Counted from the stretch's first letter, positions 33,294-40,932 are shown. The stretch: 45,644 bases of DNA from Actinomycetes bacterium (GCA_021801795.1 JAJYXR010000009.1:1-45644); one strand, 5' to 3'. Notes: generated by a model not told the origin, from the sequence alone. Program-made: numbers and translations.

Positions 33294-33362
33294 GGAGTCC
33301 CCCGGAAAGGGGGACCTCCCCGCGTAACGGCTATGCGCGGGGCCCCAGGAGGGGTGCTCTTC
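33294..33362. repeat. double-hairpin dispersed repeat, copy 2
   Basis: 69 nt, same orientation as copy 1. Hairpin 1 is extended here (GTCCCCC-N5-GGGGGAC), hairpin 2 is identical. It runs into the 3' end of the TIGR03084 gene: the last ten residues of that protein and its stop codon are encoded by the repeat. Confidence 0.88.
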
Positions 33363-34188
33363 CGGGCCCGGGAGGGCCCGCGTAGGCCTGCGCGATACCC
33401 ATCCACTCCGCTGCGGGTCCATCGGTCACCGTGAGGGAGGTGTCCGCCAGGCAGCTGCGCTGGGTGACTACCAGGCAGAAGTCGAGTGCGCTGCCTGCCA
33501 CCCTGCCCACGATCTGGCCCCCTGGCTCACCGGCCTCGAAGTGCCATGTTCCACCGTCGGGGGCCTCCAGGTCGACATCCACGACACCCACCGGAGCCTC
33601 GAGTCCGTGGACCAGGTAGGAGAAGGCCCTGGTCCGGGATCCGAGGTGGGCGATGTGCCTGAGCCTCCCGGTCGAGACACGCTCGATGCCTAGAGCGTCT
33701 GCCACGTCCTGACCATGCGCCCAGGTCTCCATTAGGCGAGCAGTCACGAAGGACGCGGGTGACATCGGCGGTCCGAACCAGGCGATCCTGCTGCCAGGCG
33801 CCAGAGCCGCGAGTGTGTCGAGCATGTCGGAGCGTGCCCTGCGCCACCAGACCAGGACCTCGTCACCGGCCATCTCCCTCCCGCGCCTCAGGTGCTCCTC
33901 CATCGGGTCGAGGCGCTCTGCCTTCACATCCTCGGCCAAAACGGCGAAGCGATCGGGATCGATGACCGCCATGACCGCGACCTCGTCGAAGTACGCCAGG
34001 TGGCTTACCTGGTCGCGCACCATCCATCCCTCGGCGGGGGTGTCGGCGTCCCATCCAGAGGGATCCATGCCTGACAACACGGTGTCGAGGGAGTCGTGCT
34101 CGGCCTCCAGGTCCCCCAGCAGGTCGCCCAGGCTCGGCGATCCCTGCTGGATGGATGGAGCCGGCTGATCCAGGTTCTCGCTGCCCAT
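33331..34188 (-). CDS. TIGR03084-like maleylpyruvate isomerase/DinB-fold protein
   Basis: 285 aa from ATG 34188, set by TAGCCT 7 nt upstream; a TTG six codons earlier is an alternative. The N-terminal four-helix DinB/MDMPI domain has P-A-E-G-W-M-V-R-D-Q-V-S-H-L-A-Y-F-D near residues 50-68 and M-E-T-W-A-H-G-Q-D-V near 153, whose His residues bind the metal. The C-terminal SCP2-like domain (about 190-270) has W-H-F-E-A-G-E-P. The pattern is that of TIGR03084 and of mycothiol-dependent maleylpyruvate isomerases; whether it uses mycothiol is inference. The C-terminal end (G-R-A-P-L-L-G-P-R-A) comes from the dispersed repeat inserted there. Confidence 0.87.
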   Translation of the reverse strand: MGSENLDQPAPSIQQGSPSLGDLLGDLEAEHDSLDTVLSGMDPSGWDADTPAEGWMVRDQVSHLAYFDEVAVMAVIDPDRFAVLAEDVKAERLDPMEEHLRRGREMAGDEVLVWWRRARSDMLDTLAALAPGSRIAWFGPPMSPASFVTARLMETWAHGQDVADALGIERVSTGRLRHIAHLGSRTRAFSYLVHGLEAPVGVVDVDLEAPDGGTWHFEAGEPGGQIVGRVAGSALDFCLVVTQRSCLADTSLTVTDGPAAEWMGIAQAYAGPPGPGRAPLLGPRA

Positions 34189-34195
34189 CCCACCG

Positions 34196-34201
34196 AGGCT
34201 A
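34196..34201 (-). promoter_or_regulatory. -10 TAGCCT, leaderless promoter
   Basis: TAGCCT, 7 nt before ATG 34188 on the minus strand; no Shine-Dalgarno sequence. Confidence 0.6.
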
Positions 34202-34237
34202 GCCAAGGTAGCCCCGGGACGCGTCGGGCGCTCGGGC

Positions 34238-34810
34238 CTAGCGATGCTTTATCGCCTCCACCTCCAGCTCCAGGCGGACCTTGTCAGCGACCACCACGCC
34301 CCCGGCCTCCAGGGCAGCGTTCCATGTGAGCCCGAAGTCCTGCCGGTTCACGGTCGTGCTGGCAGAGAAGCCGGCTCGCAGACCGAAGCTGGGGTCTTCC
34401 ATCACACCGAGGATCTCCAGATCCAGCTCGACGGGACGAGTGATGCCCTTTATGGTGAGGTCACCCTTCAGGGTGAACTGATCGCCACCCGCCTCGGAGA
34501 CAGAGGTGGATACGAAACGCATCTCGGGGTACGCCTCTACGTCGAAGAAGTCGGCTGAGCGGAGGTGGGCGTCACGCTGCGGCTCACCGGTGTCCACGGT
34601 GGATACGTCGATCTTCGCCTCGACCTTCGACGCCAGGACGTCAGCGGGGTCGATCTCTATGCTCCCCGAGATGCCCGAGAACCGGCCACGCACCTTCGAG
34701 ACCATGAGATGGCGGGCAACGAACTGGGCGGTCGTGTGGGCTGGGTCGATGTCCCAGGTGCCAGCCTCGAGCTTCGAGAGCACGGGATGTGTGGAAGTAG
34801 ATGGCGACAT
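34238..34810 (-). CDS. YceI family protein
   Basis: 190 aa, no signal peptide, so a cytosolic YceI as common in actinobacteria. A lipocalin-like barrel with G-T-W-D-I-D-P-A-H-T-T-A-Q-F-V-A-R-H-L-M near residues 17-36, V-R-G-R-F near 40, S-A-D-F-F-D-V-E-A-Y-P near 86, G-D-L-T-I-K-G-I-T-R-P-V near 115, and D-F-G-L-T-W-N near 157. Members bind polyisoprenoid or similar lipids. AGGAG lies about 9 nt before ATG 34810. It is divergent from a MarR gene across a large inverted repeat, so MarR control is likely. Confidence 0.92.
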   Translation of the reverse strand: MSPSTSTHPVLSKLEAGTWDIDPAHTTAQFVARHLMVSKVRGRFSGISGSIEIDPADVLASKVEAKIDVSTVDTGEPQRDAHLRSADFFDVEAYPEMRFVSTSVSEAGGDQFTLKGDLTIKGITRPVELDLEILGVMEDPSFGLRAGFSASTTVNRQDFGLTWNAALEAGGVVVADKVRLELEVEAIKHR

Positions 34811-34936
34811 GGTGTCAGCTCCTGATTCTCTTGAGGCCTGGAGAGCCTATGGTGGACATGGTCATCCCCGATCCTTCTCGGATCGGGCCATCCAGGGAGT
34901 CGCTCCGGCGCAGCCCGGTAGCATCCCAGGAAACTT

Positions 34937-34980
34937 GCTTGTATATGCAACTATATCACAGTGTAGTTGCATACGCAAGC
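34937..34980. promoter_or_regulatory. large inverted repeat, candidate MarR operator
   Basis: Two 17-nt arms (34937-34953 and 34964-34980) are reverse complements apart from two bases, with a 10-nt centre. Each arm also contains a partly palindromic TTGTATATGCAA / TTGCATACGCAA box. It is AT-rich against the background and lies 14-26 nt upstream of the MarR -10 and about 125 nt upstream of yceI. Confidence 0.75.
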
Positions 34981-34994
34981 GGAAAGCGGTCGGG

Positions 34995-35000
34995 TAAACT
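34995..35000 (+). promoter_or_regulatory. -10 TAAACT of the marR-type gene
   Basis: TAAACT ends 6 nt before GTG 35007 without a Shine-Dalgarno sequence, again implying a leaderless mRNA. Confidence 0.6.
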
Positions 35001-35006
35001 GTCTGG

Positions 35007-35489
35007 GTGAGCGAGACCAGATGGCTCGATCCGCTCGAGACCCGTGCATGGCGCGGCCTCATGTGCGCACACGCCCGGCTGGTAGCCCAGCTCGATGCAG
35101 AGCTACTGGCCAGCTCTGGTATCTCCCTGCCCGACTACGAGGTGCTGGTCCACCTGTCCGAGGCCGACTCCCAGCGGCTGCGCATGAGCGAGTTGGCCCT
35201 CAGGCTCGAGATATCGCCTAGCGGCCTCACCCGCAGGCTCGACGGCCTCGTCGCGTCGGGGATGGTCGAGCGAGTCCAGTGCCCAGAAGACCGGCGCGGA
35301 ACCTTCGCGGTCCTGACCGAGCTGGGTGCCGAACGCCTGGAAGCTGCTGCCCCTGCCCACGTCGCGCAGGTGAGAAGGTGGTTCGTGGATCGCCTGACCC
35401 GGGACCAGCTCTGCGCCCTTGCCGACGCGATGGCATCCATCATCGCTGGGAGCGGCGCCTGTTCGAGCTCGGAAGTCCGCGCCTCCTAG
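35007..35489 (+). CDS. MarR family transcriptional regulator
   Basis: 160 aa from GTG 35007. The winged-helix domain has L-P-D-Y-E-V-L-V-H-L-S-E near residues 41-52, M-S-E-L-A-L-R-L-E-I-S-P-S-G-L-T-R-R-L-D-G-L near 61-82 (recognition helix), and the wing R-V-Q-C-P-E-D-R-R-G near 92-101 with the conserved D-x-R. It acts as a dimer on palindromic DNA, commonly repressing itself and a divergent gene. The large inverted repeat between it and yceI fits this. The ligand is unknown. The tRNA gene follows at 10 nt, on the opposite strand. Confidence 0.93.
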   Translation: MSETRWLDPLETRAWRGLMCAHARLVAQLDAELLASSGISLPDYEVLVHLSEADSQRLRMSELALRLEISPSGLTRRLDGLVASGMVERVQCPEDRRGTFAVLTELGAERLEAAAPAHVAQVRRWFVDRLTRDQLCALADAMASIIAGSGACSSSEVRAS

Positions 35490-35498
35490 GGCTGGCAG

Positions 35499-35572
35499 TG
35501 GGGGTGGAGGGGATCGAACCCTCACTGGGGGCGGTTTAAGCGCCCTGCCTCTGCCGATTGGGCTACACCCCC
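35499..35572 (-). tRNA. tRNA with anticodon UAA and short variable arm (tRNA-Leu(UAA)-like)
   Basis: 74 nt folding as a cloverleaf. The acceptor GGGGGTG pairs with CACCCCC, then A73. T8-A9 are present, and the D arm GCC/GGC carries GG. The anticodon stem GGGCG/CGCCC is perfect with loop C-T-T-A-A-A-C, so the anticodon is TAA. The variable loop is 5 nt, and the T arm is GAGGG-TTCGATC-CCCTC. CCA is not encoded. UAA would read the Leu codon UUA, but bacterial tRNA-Leu has a long variable arm, which is absent here, so the amino acid is uncertain. Confidence 0.82.
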
Positions 35573-35627
35573 GCAGGCGCCATCAATGCTGGCACACCCT
35601 ACCGGCAGGCGACTGGCCGTCTACGAC

Positions 35628-37289
35628 TCAGCTGGCGTGATGGCCGGTTCCCGGATGCACCCCCAGCCGATCCCAGGCCCCTCTCTCAGGGCCGCGGGGA
35701 TCCTCCGCCAGCTCCTGGCGCGCACCGAGGACCATGGTCTGGCGTTGCTCGGCATCGTATGGAGGCCACTCGCCGAGACGGTCGCACGAGGGGTCACCGG
35801 ACCTGGCGAACGCGACCCAGGCCTGCTGCATTGCATCGGACAGCGCCTCGGCCTCCGGTCCTCCACCCGAGAAAGGGGCCACCGACCGCTCCCGGAGGGT
35901 GCCGAACACGAATGGCACGTCGAGTGCATGGCACGAACCGAGGACTCCTCCGAGCAGTGGTGTCTCCCAGGTGAACAAGTAAGCGTAAGAGCGACCTGCG
36001 CTTGCCGCGTGGGGGCTTGCCGCGTGGGGGCTTGCCGCGTGGGGGCTTGCCGCGTGGGGGCTTGCCGCGTGGGGGCTTGCCGCGTGGGGGCTTGCCGCGT
36101 GGGGGCTTGCCGCGTGGGCGCTCGCCACCTGGAGGCTCGGCATCCTGAAGATGAAGTCCGTGAGAATGGCATTCCACAGGGCGGGAGGAGATACGTCCTC
36201 CGAGCGTCCACCCCTGGCGTCACGATATGCAGTCACCAGCTCTTCTGATGCACCTGGAGCGATTAGCGACACACGGCGCACCAGCGTCTGGTCATCCATG
36301 GAAGACAGCCCTGGGTCGAGGATGCTGAAGAAGGTGGCCTCGTCACGCGTGGTGCCTATCAGGAGGTCGACCTCGGAAGCCCCGGTCGACTCGATCGCCT
36401 CGCCAGGCGGCGTCGGCAGGCTCGCGGGATCGATCACGGGCACGAACGCAAGCGGCATGGTCAGCTGGCCAGCCAGCTCGCCGGCAAGGCGCTGGCCCGC
36501 CTCCACGAGAGCATTCGCGCCTAGGGCCTCCAGCTCGGCGCGCGTCCAGGGGGCCCCGATGCCGACCAGCTCCACCAGGCGCTCGGCTCTTCGGGCTGCG
36601 AGCGGACCGGACGCGCTCACCGGCGGCCCGCTCTGGACGACAGCCCTCCTGAAGAGCCCCTCGGCCGCTGGTGCTGCCAGTAGCGCCATCACGCTCATGC
36701 CACCCGCCGACTCGCCGAAGACGGTTACGTTCGCGGGATCACCGCCGAATCCACCGATCGCGTCGCGCACCCACGCCAGGGCGGCCATCTGGTCCAGCAG
36801 CCCCCAGTTCGCACAGGGTCCACCTTCTGAACCAGCCAGCACCGGGTGCGCCATGTAGCCGAGGGCACCGAGACGGTAGTTGATGCTTACCACCACCACG
36901 TCCCCGGCCAGCGAGAGCCTCCGACCGTCGTAGAGGGCGCTGGACGAGCTGCCTGTGGTGAAGCCCCCGCCGTGAAGCCACACCATAACCGGACGGGCTC
37001 GATCGTCGAGACCTGGAGTCCAGACGTTCACGCTCAGGCAGTCCTCCGCCCACTCGGTCGGATCCCCCGGGATCGACATTCCCGGCACCGGAGGGCTCTG
37101 GGGGGCAATGGGACCGAAGGCCGTGGCATCGCGAACGGACCCCCAGGGCTGCGGTGGCTCCGGTGCACGCCATCGGCGGCCACCCGAGGTGTCGGCTGCG
37201 TATGGAATGCCCCTGAAGACGATCACACCGCCCTCATCGAGTCCCCTTACCAGACCTCCTGGCGTCCTCGTGACCGGGCTCGTCCCCAT
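35628..37289 (-). CDS. type B carboxylesterase with HAASP repeat insertion
   Basis: 553 aa. Catalytic triad: Ser194 in F-G-E-S-A-G-G, Glu317 in T-T-R-D-E-A-T, His454 in S-C-H-A-L-D-V-P-F. The oxyanion hole is W-L-H-G-G-G-F near 104-110, and E-D-C-L-S-V-N-V-W near 82-90 is the usual family signature. It hydrolyses carboxylic esters; substrate unknown. No signal peptide. Residues 391-430 are eight five-residue units (H-A-A-S-P) encoded by a 15-nt minisatellite, placed between the helix ending L-Q-V-A-S and the strand S-Y-A-Y-L-F, a surface-loop position that should tolerate it. No clear Shine-Dalgarno sequence or -10 before 37289. Confidence 0.9.
   Translation of the reverse strand: MGTSPVTRTPGGLVRGLDEGGVIVFRGIPYAADTSGGRRWRAPEPPQPWGSVRDATAFGPIAPQSPPVPGMSIPGDPTEWAEDCLSVNVWTPGLDDRARPVMVWLHGGGFTTGSSSSALYDGRRLSLAGDVVVVSINYRLGALGYMAHPVLAGSEGGPCANWGLLDQMAALAWVRDAIGGFGGDPANVTVFGESAGGMSVMALLAAPAAEGLFRRAVVQSGPPVSASGPLAARRAERLVELVGIGAPWTRAELEALGANALVEAGQRLAGELAGQLTMPLAFVPVIDPASLPTPPGEAIESTGASEVDLLIGTTRDEATFFSILDPGLSSMDDQTLVRRVSLIAPGASEELVTAYRDARGGRSEDVSPPALWNAILTDFIFRMPSLQVASAHAASPHAASPHAASPHAASPHAASPHAASPHAASPHAASAGRSYAYLFTWETPLLGGVLGSCHALDVPFVFGTLRERSVAPFSGGGPEAEALSDAMQQAWVAFARSGDPSCDRLGEWPPYDAEQRQTMVLGARQELAEDPRGPERGAWDRLGVHPGTGHHAS
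36001..36120. repeat. 15-nt minisatellite, 8 copies, coding
   Basis: Eight adjacent units of CTTGCCGCGTGGGGG (plus strand), seven perfect and the last with one change, in frame in the carboxylesterase gene. A diverged ninth unit may follow to 36135. Confidence 0.97.
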
Positions 37290-37473
37290 AGAGTCCTCGT
37301 GCTACCACCACGCCCGGGGAACCGGCAAGCGCGGCCTGCCTCGCATCTGGTCCGGGAGACTCTCCCATGGCGGCGCCCTCCCCCGCCGCCTGGAGCTGAC
37401 ACCAGTTTCTTTTTCGCGCCGGCGAGCCTATGCTGCAGGTAGGCAGACGCTTGCTCGGCTACCGCTCCCGTGA

Positions 37474-38937
37474 GTGGACCACCGGCAGGGGTCTAGGGGC
37501 ACGCTGAGGGGGGCGGCGCTCGGAAGAATGGGGGAACCGGTGGACCTAGGGGACGGTGCCGGGAGGATCACTAGAGACGACGAGCCGCTACTCAGCATCG
37601 TCATACCTGCCTACAACGAGGAGCACCGGCTTCCTTCCGCTTTAGAAGAGCTCGGGAGCGTGTTCGACGCAGGGCTCCTGGATGCAGATTCGACCGAGGT
37701 GCTCCTGGTGGACGACGGATCGACCGATGCCACAGCTGAGCTCGCGAGGCAGGCCCTGTCGTCGCTGCCTCACGCTGCGGTGCTGAAGCTGACCCATAAC
37801 TGCGGGAAGGGTGCCGCCATCCGGGCAGGCGTCGCACGGGCGCGGGGAGCTGCCGTCACCTTCCTCGATGCAGACATGTCCGTGAATCCCCTGCTCCTGC
37901 CGGACCTCCTGTCATCTCTGGCGGATGCCGACGTGGTGATCGGGTCGCGTGCTCTGGATGAGTCGGTGGTCGACTGCCGCAGCATGAGACGCACCCTGAT
38001 GGGCCGCGCGTTCAACCACCTGGTGACCGCATCCACCAGCCTCGGCATCCTGGACACACAGTGTGGCTTCAAGGGCTTCCGCTCGCCTGTGGCTCGGCTG
38101 CTCTTCCACCTCTCCATGGTGGACAGGTTCGCGTTCGACGTAGAGATCCTCCTGCTTGCCCAGTACCTAGGGCTCCGTATCGACGAGGTACCCGTCGACT
38201 GGCACCTCGTGGAGGGAAGCCACATCCGGCCGGTAGCAGACCCGCTCCTCATGGTCAGGGACCTCGTCCGCACCAGGGTTGGCATCCGCTACAGGAGACC
38301 GGTTCCCATGACACTTGCCGTGCCTCCTGGCGCGAAGGCAGGGGCTGGCGAGCGCTCCGTCGAAGCCGCCCGCGAGGTGGGGCAGGTGCTGAGAGCCACC
38401 GACCTGGTGCTCCCGTGGGGCCGTGGCGCTGCCGTTCTCCACCCGCTCACCTCGGAGGCCGAAAGGCACGAGATGGGTGCATCGCTGGCCAGGCGCCTCG
38501 CCGGTTGGCACGTCACGGAGCGCGACATCAGCTTCACCCAGCTCGCGAGCGTGGCCCCGCTGTCGGGCCGCATCATCCCATCGCAGCCTGCCTGGGGGGC
38601 GGCTCCTCCCGAGTCCAGGCGGCGCAGGGCCATGGCAGCGCACCCGGCCGGCGAGGGTCACTGGTGGAACAGGAACCGGAACCGCGTCGGCGGACCTGCC
38701 ATCGTCGCTCCGATGGCCACTGTGTCCGACGGGTCCGAGGCCGCTACTGCACCGGCTAGGACCCCTCCCGCCCACGCCGACCCGACCGCCCTGCCACGCG
38801 CTCTCCACGACCGCATGCACGTGGAGAGCGATCGCGGAGCAGACGGTCACCTGAAGCGCGATCACCGGGCATACGGTGCCGAAGACGCCCCTCGGAACAC
38901 CGGGCACTCTCAGACGGCGGACTGTCCGGACGCCTGA
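37474..38937 (+). CDS. family 2 glycosyltransferase with long C-terminal extension
   Basis: 487 aa from GTG 37474; ATG 37528 is an equal choice, since neither has a clear Shine-Dalgarno sequence. The GT-A domain runs from about 38 to 275: L-S-I-V-I-P-A-Y-N-E-E near 40-50, V-D-D-G-S-T-D near 76-82, the metal-binding F-L-D-A-D-M-S near 130, V-V-I-G-S-R-A near 150, and C-G-F-K-G-F-R near 193. This is close to dolichyl/polyprenyl-phosphate glucosyl- or mannosyltransferases, which charge the lipid carrier with a sugar. The last 200 residues have no TM and no recognised fold, with a basic, Pro/Ala-rich tail. It is 3 nt from the next gene: first gene of the glycan operon. The 184-nt gap before it shows no clear promoter. 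Confidence 0.83.
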   Translation: MDHRQGSRGTLRGAALGRMGEPVDLGDGAGRITRDDEPLLSIVIPAYNEEHRLPSALEELGSVFDAGLLDADSTEVLLVDDGSTDATAELARQALSSLPHAAVLKLTHNCGKGAAIRAGVARARGAAVTFLDADMSVNPLLLPDLLSSLADADVVIGSRALDESVVDCRSMRRTLMGRAFNHLVTASTSLGILDTQCGFKGFRSPVARLLFHLSMVDRFAFDVEILLLAQYLGLRIDEVPVDWHLVEGSHIRPVADPLLMVRDLVRTRVGIRYRRPVPMTLAVPPGAKAGAGERSVEAAREVGQVLRATDLVLPWGRGAAVLHPLTSEAERHEMGASLARRLAGWHVTERDISFTQLASVAPLSGRIIPSQPAWGAAPPESRRRRAMAAHPAGEGHWWNRNRNRVGGPAIVAPMATVSDGSEAATAPARTPPAHADPTALPRALHDRMHVESDRGADGHLKRDHRAYGAEDAPRNTGHSQTADCPDA

Positions 38938-38940
38938 GGC

Positions 38941-40926
38941 ATGCGTCTTGCCATCGTCACATGGCGTGACCTCGCGCACCCCCTCGCGGGCGGATCGGAG
39001 ATCCTCGTCGACCGCCTCGCCCGAGGGTTCATGGACCGCTCCCATGAGGTGACGGTGGTATGCGGGGGGCCCACAGGCAGCCGCCCTTACCGCGTCATCG
39101 AGGCAGGCGGCACCTACTCCCAGTACCTGCGGGCGCCCCTGGCCGCCAGGCGCGAGCTCGGTGATGTCGACCTACTCATAGACGTCGAGAACGGCTTGCC
39201 CTACTTCTCCCCCTGGTGGCACTGGGGGCCGCGGATATGCCTGGTCCATCACGTCCACACCGAGCAGTGGCGTGACAGGTTCCCTGCCCCGGTAGCCCTG
39301 GTGGCAAGCAGGGTCGAGTCGGGCCTGATGCCCCGGACCTACCGCCAGGAGACATTCGTGGCCGTGTCACCCTCCACGGCAGAGTCCCTGGAACGCATCG
39401 GGGTTCCCCGCGACCACATACGCATCATAGAGAACGGCGTGGAACCGAAGCCTGGCGAGACCCCAGCCGAGGATCCCGATCCGCTCTTCCTCGCCGTCGG
39501 AAGGCTGGTTCCTCACAAGCAGGTGGACCTGATCATGGACGCCTGGGCGGAGGTGCGACCGCGCACCGGCGGGCGCCTGGTGATCGTCGGGGACGGTCCG
39601 GAGATGGAGCGCCTCAGGAAGATTGCCCCGCCTGGCACCGAGCTGCTCGGTCATGTGAGCGACGCAGAGCGAGACCGGCTGCTCGGCGCCGCATGGCTGC
39701 TCGTGCATGGAGCCCGGCACGAGGGATGGGGTATGGCGATACTCGAGGCCGCCGCGTACGCGACACCTGCCATCGGCCTCGACGCCCCGGGCGTGCGCGA
39801 CGCCATCGTCGGGGGGGTCACCGGGGAGCTCGCGAGGGATCCCTCGGACATGGTCACGCGCTGGATTGCCCTGGCCTCGGACCGCGACCGTAGGACCTTG
39901 CTCGGAAAGGCGGCCCTGGTCCGCTCGCGGGAGCTGTCCTGGGACCGCACCGTAGACAGCTACCTGGAGCTCGCGGCTGAGGTCGTATCCACATGGCCGC
40001 GAGGCGGCACCCGCCGGCCGACTCGGCTGCCATCAGCGAATGGCCCTGCTGGTGGCCCTAGTGGTGGCCCTAGTGGTGGCCCTAGTGGTGGCCCTAGTGG
40101 TGGCCCTCGTGGTGGCCCTCGTGGTGGCCCTCGTGGTGGCCCTGCTGGTGTGCTCACGGGGGCCACTTCGCAGGGCTTCTGGGATCCCCCCGCGAACCGG
40201 CACCCTGCCGACCGGGGGGTCAGGCGCTCTGCTGCCCTCTTCAGGGGTTTCATCCACCAGTTCGAGGACCCCGGCTCCTTCTACGAGATGCTCGCCGAGG
40301 ACACTGTGCAGCTGGTGTCTCGTTACGCGAACCTACGCGACGCCACGGTGCTCGACGTAGGCGGCGGGGCAGGGTACTTCGCCCGCAGCTTCGACCTGGC
40401 CGGCGCACGCAGCGTGCTGGCGGACGTCGACTGGGAGGAGCTGCATGCACATGGCGGCCCCCTCGGGACGGCCGTGATGGCAGACGGCTGCCGGCTGCCA
40501 TTCGCCGACGGCGCCTTCGACCTGAGCCATTCGTCGAACGCGATCGAGCACGTAGCAGAACCGCACGAGATGTTCGAGGAGATGCTCCGGGTGGTCCGCC
40601 CTGGCGGGATCGCGTTCCTGGCCTTCACTAACTGGTGGTCGCCCTTCGGTGGCCACGAGACCTCCCCCTGGCACTGGCTGGGGGCCGAGCGTGCAGTCAG
40701 GCGCTACGAGCGCCGCCATGGGGAGCCGCCGAAGAACCGATATGGCAGGAGCCTGTTCCGGCTCCACATCCACGAAGTCCTCTCCTGGGCGCGAGATCGC
40801 CCCGATGCCACCCTCATAGAGGCATTTCCCCGCTATTATCCCTGGTGGACGAGGCGCCTGGCAGGCGTGCCTGTGGTGCGCGAGGTAGCCACGTGGAACC
40901 TCGCAATCGCCATGAGGAAGCACTAG
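38941..40926 (+). CDS. fusion of GT4 glycosyltransferase and class I methyltransferase
   Basis: 661 aa. Residues 1-350 form a GT-B fold: G-G-S-E near 20, V-S-P-S-T-A-E near 142, F-L-A-V-G-R-L-V-P-H-K-Q near 183, I-V-G-D-G-P-E near 218, and the donor-site H-E-G-W-G-M-A-I-L-E-A near 259-270. A linker of about 37 residues (G-G-P-S / G-G-P-R units) encoded by a 12-nt minisatellite follows. Residues from about 410 form a Methyltransf_11 domain: V-L-D-V-G-G-G-A-G-Y-F near 473, H-S-S-N-A-I-E-H-V near 523, V-R-P-G-G near 555. In mycobacteria similar glycosyltransferase and methyltransferase genes are separate neighbours near aftD. Probable role in envelope glycan synthesis. Confidence 0.88.
   Translation: MRLAIVTWRDLAHPLAGGSEILVDRLARGFMDRSHEVTVVCGGPTGSRPYRVIEAGGTYSQYLRAPLAARRELGDVDLLIDVENGLPYFSPWWHWGPRICLVHHVHTEQWRDRFPAPVALVASRVESGLMPRTYRQETFVAVSPSTAESLERIGVPRDHIRIIENGVEPKPGETPAEDPDPLFLAVGRLVPHKQVDLIMDAWAEVRPRTGGRLVIVGDGPEMERLRKIAPPGTELLGHVSDAERDRLLGAAWLLVHGARHEGWGMAILEAAAYATPAIGLDAPGVRDAIVGGVTGELARDPSDMVTRWIALASDRDRRTLLGKAALVRSRELSWDRTVDSYLELAAEVVSTWPRGGTRRPTRLPSANGPAGGPSGGPSGGPSGGPSGGPRGGPRGGPRGGPAGVLTGATSQGFWDPPANRHPADRGVRRSAALFRGFIHQFEDPGSFYEMLAEDTVQLVSRYANLRDATVLDVGGGAGYFARSFDLAGARSVLADVDWEELHAHGGPLGTAVMADGCRLPFADGAFDLSHSSNAIEHVAEPHEMFEEMLRVVRPGGIAFLAFTNWWSPFGGHETSPWHWLGAERAVRRYERRHGEPPKNRYGRSLFRLHIHEVLSWARDRPDATLIEAFPRYYPWWTRRLAGVPVVREVATWNLAIAMRKH
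40042..40149. repeat. 12-nt minisatellite, 9 units, forming the fusion linker
   Basis: Nine 12-nt units of GGCCCTxxTGGT, with xx AG or CG in the middle seven and GC in the first and last. They are in frame and encode G-G-P-S, G-G-P-R and G-G-P-A. Confidence 0.95.
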
Positions 40927-40932
40927 GGATCG

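Noticed and set aside
33188..33406. Small minus-strand gene running through dispersed repeat copy 2
   Set aside because: Its first half is the repeat itself and antisense frames of the TIGR03084 gene; the last 33 residues could at most be a gene remnant.
36001..36120. CRISPR array
   Set aside because: Units are contiguous with no spacers, and no cas genes are present; the same applies to every other array here.
35621..36223. Minus-strand frame encoding R-Q-A-P-T repeats over the esterase gene
   Set aside because: It is an alternative frame of the carboxylesterase repeat; the esterase frame has an intact catalytic triad.
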